Below, one piece after another: positions 1-5,285 of a stretch of DNA of 26,464 nucleotides. Within the stretch, counting starts at the first letter, position 1. Each line of letters starts with the position of its first letter. The notes under the pieces were generated by a model, which did no database searches, was not told where the DNA came from, and was given only the letters and a program-made list of their open reading frames with translations. The position numbers and the translations under genes were made by a program. This DNA comes from JAGLSB01 sp023135955. Its GTDB lineage: Bacteria; Bacteroidota; Bacteroidia; Bacteroidales; GCA-2748055. The stretch spans positions 1-26,464 of the forward strand of contig DAOVIO010000040.1 of the NCBI GenBank assembly GCA_030673645.1, in the 5' to 3' direction.

Positions 1-93
1 AATGCTAAATCAGCAGGATGCGACGATTATCTTATCAAACCTATTTCAATTGACAGCCTTAATAGAATATTTTCTAAGTATAAACTTGTATAG
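1..93 (+). CDS. Response-regulator receiver domain, C-terminal fragment
   Basis: The window opens inside a reading frame of 30 residues that ends at TAG. It contains A-G-C-D-D-Y-L-I-K-P-I, the usual end of a CheY-like receiver domain: the conserved Lys-Pro follows beta-5, and a short final helix closes the protein. The reading frame stops about 17 residues after Lys-Pro, so the receiver is the last domain of its protein. That fits a single-domain regulator or the C-terminal receiver of a hybrid histidine kinase; the part that would decide lies outside the window. The phosphoacceptor Asp is also outside. It converges on the minus-strand peptidase gene, 38 bases away. Identification as a receiver domain is firm; its output and partner are unknown. 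Confidence 0.85.
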   Translation, partial: NAKSAGCDDYLIKPISIDSLNRIFSKYKLV

Positions 94-131
94 TGTACTG
101 GTTTGGGTAAAGACGAGGCGCAGGAGAATAA

Positions 132-2054
132 TTATTTTAATTTTTGAACTTTTCTAATCATTTTCTTCGATTCCTCAATTATTGTAAGTATGTATATCCC
201 GCTTTCTAAAAATGATAAATTGAGTTCATAAAAACTTGTTGGTTCAATTGTTTTATGAATAATAATACTTCCTTTTAAATCCGTAAGCATAATCTCTTTT
301 TGAGCGTTAGTATTACTAAAATTTAGGAATAAGTTATCCCTGAATGGGTTTTGAAACTTAGCAATAATATCAGGATCAGGTAGATACTCATATTCACTTG
401 AATTCATTAATATCCTGGAAAAAGGATCCAATTGAACAGAAACAGCTCTGTAAGGTATTGGTATTGCGAATTTATTTATTGATTCCGTTTGTTCAAGACG
501 TAATATAGTATCTTGATTGTTCTCATAAAAGATTTTTACATCAAAATGTGTTTTAAAGAAATCTATATTCCCACTACCAGTTTGCAATGTTTCCAAAAAG
601 AGGGAATCTCCTGAAGATTTGTAACTTAACTGGAAAATCGGATATCCGTCTCCAAAGTACCACTGATCAAAAAACCAGGAATAATCTTCCCCACTTATAT
701 CGTTAAATACATTCATAAAGTCTTCTCCACTAGCGACGGAATTCTTGTAGTTTTCAATGAAAGTTCTTAGAATGAGAAAAAACATGTCATCATCGTTCAA
801 TTCATATCTCAGCATATTAATTATTGCCGCACCTTTTTTATATGAAAGATAATAGTTAAATATTCTGGAAGGATTCTCAGCTTCTTCTTCAGTAAGGTAT
901 ATGCTTCCTGTTGTTGCATTTAAAGCAAGATCGTGGGCAGAATTCATCCAATCAATAGCAGCTTCTTCGCCTTCTAAAAATTCCAGGGCCAAATATTCAC
1001 TATAGGAGGCAAATCCCTCATTTATCCATATATCCTGCCACGTAGAGCAGGTAACATAATCGCCAAACCATTGATGTGCAAGTTCATGAGCAACCAATAA
1101 AAAATTAAAATTCTGCAGTGTAGTCATTGTCTGATGTTCCATCCCACCACCCATAGGAGCCATACAATGACCATATTTTTCATTTATAAAAGGATAAGTA
1201 CCAAATAAAGATGAAAAGAGTTCAAGCAAATCTCCGGTCTTGTCAATATTCTCTTTTTCATTCTCAAAAATATTAACTGAATTATATATAAAATTTTGTA
1301 CCAGTAATGAATCATCTACACCTTCAATACTTACATTAAAGCTATAATCGATATAATCTGAAACGGAAAAAGAAATAAGATAATATGCTATGGGATATTT
1401 TGAAAACCATTCATAGGATTTCTTACCATCTTCAGGAATAGAAATATTCTCAAGAACACCATTCGACCCAGCCATTAGGTCCTCATCTACCGTTAAATAA
1501 ACGCGAACAGAATCTGCTTTATCATGCAAATCCTGTTTGACCGGAAACCAACTACTTGCCTGAAAAGGTTCGGACAAAGTATATGTAACACTTTTATTAT
1601 AGATAAAATCGCTTCGATTGGAAATTCCTGAAAAGAAATTACTGCTTTGGCTTGCTCCTTTATAATAAATTCTAAGCATTGTTTTTTCACCAACTTGAAT
1701 ATTATTATCAATAGCAATATTTATTAACCCATCTGAATGAAGGTAATTTTGGTGGTATTCAGAATTAACATTGATTGAGTCAATTGATAAATCATCAAGA
1801 AGCTCAAATACAATTGTGTCAATTACTTCGAGGGCAGTAATTCCAATGTCTGTATACCCTTCTATATAAGTATCTAAATTATTTATTAAAAGATTTATAT
1901 GATAGTAGTTCACATCATATTTCTTTTCCAGATCTGAAAATCCTGGTGAAAGAAATTCCGTAGATAATTTTTTACCTGTATGGGAACATTGTGAAAAAAG
2001 TTGAGAGAATTTTCCGACAACTAAAGAAAGAAATAGTATGATTATCAATCTCAT
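132..2054 (-). CDS. Secreted M1-family zinc aminopeptidase with type IX sorting domain
   Basis: Predicted exported metallopeptidase of 640 residues. An N-terminal signal peptide (Arg then a hydrophobic run, about residues 1-22) is followed by the M1 beta-sandwich domain, then the catalytic domain. HELAH at 323-327 with Glu346 in WINEGF forms the HExxH-18-E zinc site. The substrate-binding GxMEN motif is seen as GGMEH (303-307), an Asn-to-His change. The last 70 or so residues (NPF..., ..SGIYIL..., ending in K-V-Q-K-L-K) look like a T9SS type A C-terminal sorting domain, so the protein is probably secreted or attached to the cell surface. In this family such enzymes trim N-terminal residues from peptides. 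I chose ATG at 2054; an in-frame TTG lies two codons upstream. It starts 11 bases after galM, probably in the same transcript, with no terminator seen between them. Confidence 0.9.
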   Translation of the reverse strand: MRLIIILFLSLVVGKFSQLFSQCSHTGKKLSTEFLSPGFSDLEKKYDVNYYHINLLINNLDTYIEGYTDIGITALEVIDTIVFELLDDLSIDSINVNSEYHQNYLHSDGLINIAIDNNIQVGEKTMLRIYYKGASQSSNFFSGISNRSDFIYNKSVTYTLSEPFQASSWFPVKQDLHDKADSVRVYLTVDEDLMAGSNGVLENISIPEDGKKSYEWFSKYPIAYYLISFSVSDYIDYSFNVSIEGVDDSLLVQNFIYNSVNIFENEKENIDKTGDLLELFSSLFGTYPFINEKYGHCMAPMGGGMEHQTMTTLQNFNFLLVAHELAHQWFGDYVTCSTWQDIWINEGFASYSEYLALEFLEGEEAAIDWMNSAHDLALNATTGSIYLTEEEAENPSRIFNYYLSYKKGAAIINMLRYELNDDDMFFLILRTFIENYKNSVASGEDFMNVFNDISGEDYSWFFDQWYFGDGYPIFQLSYKSSGDSLFLETLQTGSGNIDFFKTHFDVKIFYENNQDTILRLEQTESINKFAIPIPYRAVSVQLDPFSRILMNSSEYEYLPDPDIIAKFQNPFRDNLFLNFSNTNAQKEIMLTDLKGSIIIHKTIEPTSFYELNLSFLESGIYILTIIEESKKMIRKVQKLK

Positions 2055-2065
2055 TTCCAAAAGTC

Positions 2066-3094
2066 TTATGAATTAAACTTATATATGGTAATATGATTGT
2101 ACAACTCCCCCTTTTTAAGTACTACTTTTGGGAAATTGCTCTTATTAATTGCATCAGGAAAATGCTGAGTCTCTAAACATAATGCTTGTTGTTTATTATA
2201 TATAGCTCCGCCTTTTCCCTTTACATTGATTACATAATTTGAAGTATATAACTGAACACCTGGTTGAGTTGTTGCTATCTCCATGCTTCTGCCCGAATCG
2301 GGATCTTCAACATAAGCAAACCATTTTAACTCACCTGGCTTATCCTGAATAATAAAATTGTGGTCATAACCATTATCTAATTTATCCCAATAATAATTTA
2401 TTTGTTTTATTTCCCGGAAATCAAATGGAGTACCATCAACTTTCCTTATTTCTCCTGTTGGAACGGAATTATCAACAACAGTATAATAATTACACTTCAA
2501 TTTTAAAGAGTGGTTTTTTATATCCGACTTTCCACCATTCAGATTAAAATAACTATGATTTGTTAAATTTATTATCGTATCATTATCCGTTTCAGCAAAA
2601 TATTCAATTTTCAGTTCATTACTATTATTAAGAGAATAAATGACCTTAGTATTTAAATTCCCCGGATAACCTTCTTCCATATCTTCGGATAGGTAGCTCA
2701 GACTAAGATATACGGAATCGTTTTCCTCATAACTCGTAGCGGCCCATATTTTCTTATCGAATCCCTTTAAACCTCCATGAAGATGATTAATATCATTATT
2801 TGCAACTAGTTTATATTCAGTATTATTAAGATTAAACACAGCATTGCCAATTCGATTTGCAACGCGACCAATTATTGCCCCAAAATAGGGATGCTCGCCA
2901 AGATATTCATCTAAACTATCAAATCCCAAAACTAAATCATCGACATTACCGTTTTTGTCGGGATGAAAAATATGAGTTATAATACCGCCATAATTTGTAA
3001 TCTTAATAACTAATCCGTTATCGTTTTTCAAGCTGTATAAATCGACAGAATTTCCTTCAAGGTCATTCCCGTAAAATTCTTTGGTTATTTTCAT
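2066..3094 (-). CDS. galM: Galactose mutarotase (aldose 1-epimerase)
   Basis: Interconverts the alpha and beta anomers of galactose and other aldoses. The 342-residue length is normal for the family. Visible motifs are NRIGNAVF (80-87), NHLHGG with His106, TNHSYFNL with the catalytic acid His180, GYDHNF with Asp244, QPGVQLYTSN (277-286), and CLETQHFPDA with the catalytic base Glu308. There is no signal peptide or lipobox, so the enzyme should be cytoplasmic, unlike the lipoprotein GalM forms also found in this phylum. ATG at 3094 is chosen over an in-frame TTG ten codons upstream because family similarity begins at about MKITKEF. It is the first gene of a likely two-gene minus-strand unit with the M1 peptidase. 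I saw no clear promoter match upstream. Confidence 0.93.
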   Translation of the reverse strand: MKITKEFYGNDLEGNSVDLYSLKNDNGLVIKITNYGGIITHIFHPDKNGNVDDLVLGFDSLDEYLGEHPYFGAIIGRVANRIGNAVFNLNNTEYKLVANNDINHLHGGLKGFDKKIWAATSYEENDSVYLSLSYLSEDMEEGYPGNLNTKVIYSLNNSNELKIEYFAETDNDTIINLTNHSYFNLNGGKSDIKNHSLKLKCNYYTVVDNSVPTGEIRKVDGTPFDFREIKQINYYWDKLDNGYDHNFIIQDKPGELKWFAYVEDPDSGRSMEIATTQPGVQLYTSNYVINVKGKGGAIYNKQQALCLETQHFPDAINKSNFPKVVLKKGELYNHITIYKFNS

Positions 3095-3238
3095 TTTATT
3101 TTGATCAGTTAATAAATAAGACAATAAATATCCGACAAAAAAAGCAATTTTTATTAATAATCTTTAGTGTAGAGATTTTATTTAGGATAATAAATACATC
3201 AATCTTAAAATACTATTTTCAATTTCTTTATCTCCGAT

Positions 3239-3298
3239 CACTTTAAGTGCTTTCAACTTTAGTCACTTTAAGTACTTCTAACTTTAGGCACTTTATTC
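3239..3298. repeat. 25-bp direct tandem repeat, about 2.5 copies
   Basis: Two copies of a 24-base block (3239-3262 and 3264-3287), CACTTTAAGTgCTTtcAACT then TTAG, lie one base apart. A third, partial copy (CACTTTATTCT) runs to about 3298, giving a period of 25. Each copy starts with CACTT-T-AAGT; in copy 1 this is a perfect palindrome around a single T. The array ends about 20 bases before the predicted -33 element of the rpsF promoter. Copies 1 and 2 differ at only a few positions. The function is unknown. Confidence 0.75.
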
Positions 3299-3316
3299 TA
3301 TTTTATTCCATATTTC

Positions 3317-3348
3317 CTTGGAAATGATTGCAATTAAAATTATTTTTG
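3317..3348 (+). promoter_or_regulatory. Predicted promoter of rpsF-rpsR-rplI
   Basis: CTTG at 3317-3320 and TATTTTTG at 3341-3348 are separated by 20 bases. The second element matches the Bacteroidota -7 consensus TAnnTTTG perfectly. Transcription would start near 3354, leaving a leader of about 34 bases before rpsF. No mapped start site supports this; it is a sequence match only. Confidence 0.6.
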
Positions 3349-3387
3349 CGAACATTTTTAGATTAAATCATTAAAATTAAAAAGATT

Positions 3388-3741
3388 ATGTTTAACCAGT
3401 ATGAAACCGTTTTCATTACAACTCCCGTTTTGTCTGAGGCACAGATGAAGGAAGCGGTTGAAAAATTCAAGGGCATTATCACCAAAAATAAGGGTGAGAT
3501 TGTTCATGAAGAAAATTGGGGGCTTAAAAAGCTTGCCTACCCCATCCAAAAGAAGTCAACCGGATTTTACTACCTAATTGAATTTAGGGCTCCCGGAGAT
3601 AGTATTGAAAAACTTGAATTACAGTTTCGCAGAGATGAGCGTATTATTCGTTTTCTCACTACAAAGATGGAGAAATATTCTGTTGCGTATGCTGAAAAGA
3701 AAAGAGCTAAAGTTGAATCAGATAAGAAAAAGGAGGCTTAA
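3388..3741 (+). CDS. rpsF: 30S ribosomal protein bS6
   Basis: Small-subunit protein that forms a heterodimer with bS18 on the platform of the 30S particle. The 117-residue sequence starts with the typical YETVFITTPVLSE and contains NWGLKKLAYPIQKKSTGFY (about 49-67) and the RRDERIIRFLT strand (about 87-97). It ends in a Lys-rich tail common in this phylum. It is the first gene of rpsF-rpsR-rplI, behind a good promoter. The start has an AT-rich upstream region without an SD, as is usual here, in contrast with the next two genes. The last codons of rpsF encode the SD of rpsR. Confidence 0.97.
   Translation: MFNQYETVFITTPVLSEAQMKEAVEKFKGIITKNKGEIVHEENWGLKKLAYPIQKKSTGFYYLIEFRAPGDSIEKLELQFRRDERIIRFLTTKMEKYSVAYAEKKRAKVESDKKKEA
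3731..3736 (+). promoter_or_regulatory. Shine-Dalgarno sequence of rpsR
   Basis: AGGAGG lies exactly eight bases before the rpsR ATG, inside the final codons of rpsF (Lys-Glu-Ala-stop). It is a full-strength match to the anti-SD. That is unusual in this window, where nearly all other starts have no SD. Confidence 0.75.
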
Positions 3742-3744
3742 ATC

Positions 3745-4014
3745 ATGGCACAAACAGCATCAGAAATCAGATATCTCACTCCACTATCAGTTGAGATTAA
3801 AAAGAAAAAATATTGTCGCTTTAGAAAAAGTAGAATAAGGTACATCGATTATAAAGACCCTGAGTTCTTAAAGAAATTTCTGAACGAACAAGGTAAAATT
3901 CTTCCTCGCAGAGTAACAGGAACATCACTAAAGTTCCAAAGAAAAGTGTCAATTTCTGTTAAAAGAGCTCGACACATTGCTCTTCTGCCATATGTAACCG
4001 ATTTAATGAAATAA
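3745..4014 (+). CDS. rpsR: 30S ribosomal protein bS18
   Basis: Partner of bS6 on the 30S platform, next to the 3' end of 16S rRNA. The 89-residue protein has the family signature from YCRFRKSRIRYIDYKDPEFL (23-42) through LPRRVTGTSLKFQRKVSISV and the closing KRARHIALLPY. A single Cys is kept in YCRF; no zinc-binding Cys set is seen. The gene follows rpsF by three bases and is preceded by AGGAGG at optimal spacing. In Flavobacterium johnsoniae, bS6, bS18 and bS21 form the pocket that hides the anti-SD. An SD on this gene is therefore a plausible feedback element (inference). Confidence 0.97.
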   Translation: MAQTASEIRYLTPLSVEIKKKKYCRFRKSRIRYIDYKDPEFLKKFLNEQGKILPRRVTGTSLKFQRKVSISVKRARHIALLPYVTDLMK

Positions 4015-4020
4015 ATAATT

Positions 4021-4026
4021 GGAGGA
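4021..4026 (+). promoter_or_regulatory. Shine-Dalgarno sequence of rplI
   Basis: GGAGGA lies eight bases before the rplI ATG in the 20-base gap after rpsR. Unlike the rpsR site it is not constrained by coding, so it looks selected for translation initiation. Confidence 0.72.
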
Positions 4027-4034
4027 AAGAAAAA

Positions 4035-4481
4035 ATGGAAATTATATTAAAAGAAGATATCCTGTCATTAGGACATAAGGACGATATTATCACCGTTAAA
4101 AATGGTTATGCCAGAAATTATCTTATTCCTAATGGATTAGCTATTAATGCTACTGCTTCTGCAAGAAAAGTGCATGAAGAAACGCTTCGTCAAAGAGCCC
4201 ATAAAGAGACTAAATTGGTAGAAGAAGCAAAAAAGTCAGCTGAAAAATTAGAAGGTGTAAGTTTAACTATAGGTGCAAAGACCAGTACTAAAGGTAAAAT
4301 ATTTGGTTCTGTAAATACAATTCAAATTGCTGAAGCATTAGAGAGTAAAGGATTTGAAATTGCCAGAAAAAATATCTCAATTAAAGAAGAGCTTATTAAA
4401 GAAATTGGTTCTTATACTGCTAAGATTAAGCTTCATAAACAAGTTTATGTAGAGATTCCTTTTGAAATTGTTGCTGAGTAA
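4035..4481 (+). CDS. rplI: 50S ribosomal protein bL9
   Basis: Large-subunit protein at the base of the L1 stalk, which helps maintain reading frame. At 148 residues it has the usual length. The N-terminal rRNA-binding domain shows ILKEDILSLGHKDDIITVKN then GYARNYLIPNGLA (1-36). A Lys/Glu-rich connecting helix spans about 40-75, and the C-terminal domain contains GKIFGSVNTIQIAEAL (about 87-102) and ends in IPFEIVAE. It is the third gene of the rpsF-rpsR-rplI operon and is followed within 70 bases by a strong terminator. It has an upstream GGAGG. Confidence 0.97.
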   Translation: MEIILKEDILSLGHKDDIITVKNGYARNYLIPNGLAINATASARKVHEETLRQRAHKETKLVEEAKKSAEKLEGVSLTIGAKTSTKGKIFGSVNTIQIAEALESKGFEIARKNISIKEELIKEIGSYTAKIKLHKQVYVEIPFEIVAE

Positions 4482-4512
4482 TACTTAAATAGTATTTCAG
4501 CTAATACTATAT

Positions 4513-4550
4513 AAAACGCCGGCTCATTAATTTGAGTCGGCGTTTTTTTT
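4513..4550 (+). terminator. Rho-independent terminator of rpsF-rpsR-rplI
   Basis: AAAACGCCG-G-CTCA (4513-4526) pairs with TGAG-T-CGGCGTTTT across a four-base loop (TTAA), with one mismatch, and runs into eight Ts. It sits just after rplI. The AAAA/TTTT flanks could also serve the minus strand, but the next minus-strand gene ends over 330 bases away. Confidence 0.88.
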
Positions 4551-4649
4551 GTCTGAATCTTCAAATGCTTTAAAGTGAATCTATTTACCTTGTGGCATCT
4601 TGAAAGAAAAACCATACTTCGTATTAATTAACCTTAACCTTGGAGAGGA

Positions 4650-4865
4650 CGAGATTGCTTCAGTCGCCCTCGTACCTCCGGCTCCATCGCAAAGACGGGT
4701 CTTTGGCAACACGGTGGGATTAAAAAGTTGGCGGCAAAGCCACCAACTTTTTAATCCCTTGTACCTGAGTGAGTTTCGTCATTGCGAACCGACGCAGGAG
4801 GTGAAGCAATCTCGTCATCGCCCTTTGCGGTTGCGGGATTCCATAGAAGGAGGTGAAGCAATCTC
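4650..4865. repeat. Palindromic interspersed-repeat island
   Basis: Three units share the plan GAGATTGCTTC - variable 20-30 bases - TCGCAAtGACG. Unit 1 is on the plus strand (about 4650-4697). Units 2 (about 4777-4814) and 3 (about 4813-4865) are inverted, reading CGTCATtGCG...GAAGCAATCTC. Between the arms lies a long hairpin at 4716-4758. The island is clearly richer in G+C than its surroundings. Units of this kind (ATTGCGA...GAAGCAATCTC) are familiar as non-coding interspersed repeats in many bacterial genomes. No transposase is present, and I could not define target-site duplications. Confidence 0.75.
4716..4758. repeat. Long hairpin, 20-bp arms with a three-base loop
   Basis: GGGATTAAAAAGTTGGCGGC (4716-4735) and its near-perfect reverse complement (4739-4758) flank AAA. 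There is one mismatch in 20 pairs. It forms the centre of the repeat island and could form a stable stem in RNA or a cruciform in DNA. No T run follows, so it does not look like a simple terminator. Confidence 0.85.
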
Positions 4866-4885
4866 ATATTATCAGCCTCTCAAAA

Positions 4886-5275
4886 TTAAAGTCTCACTGA
4901 TTTAACAGCAATAGTTTCTATTTCTATCAGTACACTCAAAGGTAAATCCTTAACTGCAAAAGCAGCTCTTGCTGGCATCTCTTCAGTATAATATTTAGCA
5001 TAAACTTCATTCATTGCTTTAAAATTTGCAATATCACTAAGGAGGCATGTCGATTTTACAACATTTGAAAATGAATATCCAGCAGCATCTAAAATGGCTG
5101 CGATGTTCTTCATTACTTGTTCTGTTTGCTCCGAAATACCACCCTCAATAATCTTTGCAGTTTCAGGAACAAGAGGAATCTGACCGGAGATGTATAGTGT
5201 TCCGTTAGTCTCAACGGCTTGCGAGTATGGGCCAACTGCAGCTGGAGCATTTGGTGTTGAAATTATTCTTTTCAT
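4886..5275 (-). CDS. ridA: RidA-family 2-iminobutanoate/2-iminopropanoate deaminase
   Basis: Small cytoplasmic trimeric enzyme that hydrolyses reactive enamine/imine intermediates released by PLP enzymes such as threonine dehydratase. The 129-residue protein has N-terminal AAVGPYSQA (12-20), LYISGQIPL (27-35), a helix QVMKNIAAILDAAG (53-66), and the signature PARAAFAVKDLP (101-112) with Arg103, followed by IEIE with Glu120. The substrate-binding Arg and the Glu are both present, favouring true deaminase activity over the non-catalytic subgroups. It starts 10 bases after lptD ends, on the same strand, and is probably co-transcribed with it, although no functional link is known. Confidence 0.93.
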   Translation of the reverse strand: MKRIISTPNAPAAVGPYSQAVETNGTLYISGQIPLVPETAKIIEGGISEQTEQVMKNIAAILDAAGYSFSNVVKSTCLLSDIANFKAMNEVYAKYYTEEMPARAAFAVKDLPLSVLIEIETIAVKSVRL

Positions 5276-5285
5276 GTATATAAGT

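Larger units (their letters stand above)
4551..4885. other. Gene-free stretch of 335 bases holding a repeat island
   Basis: This lies between the rplI terminator and the convergent end of the RidA gene. The first 99 bases (4551-4649) are AT-rich and show nothing recognisable. The rest is mostly the palindromic repeat island described separately. A long open frame crosses it, but I do not regard that as a gene. Confidence 0.7.

Noticed and set aside
76..92. TACTGGTT-like bases near the end of the receiver gene as another copy of the ACTGGTT repeat
   Set aside because: Only a few bases match (around 97-107, TACTGGTTT) and no interior block of the repeat is present; chance similarity.
4600..4905. 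Open frame of 101 codons on the plus strand between rplI and the RidA gene
   Set aside because: It covers the inverted-repeat island and runs into the 3' end of the convergent RidA gene. The translated sequence is a readout of repeats, and it has no plausible start signal.
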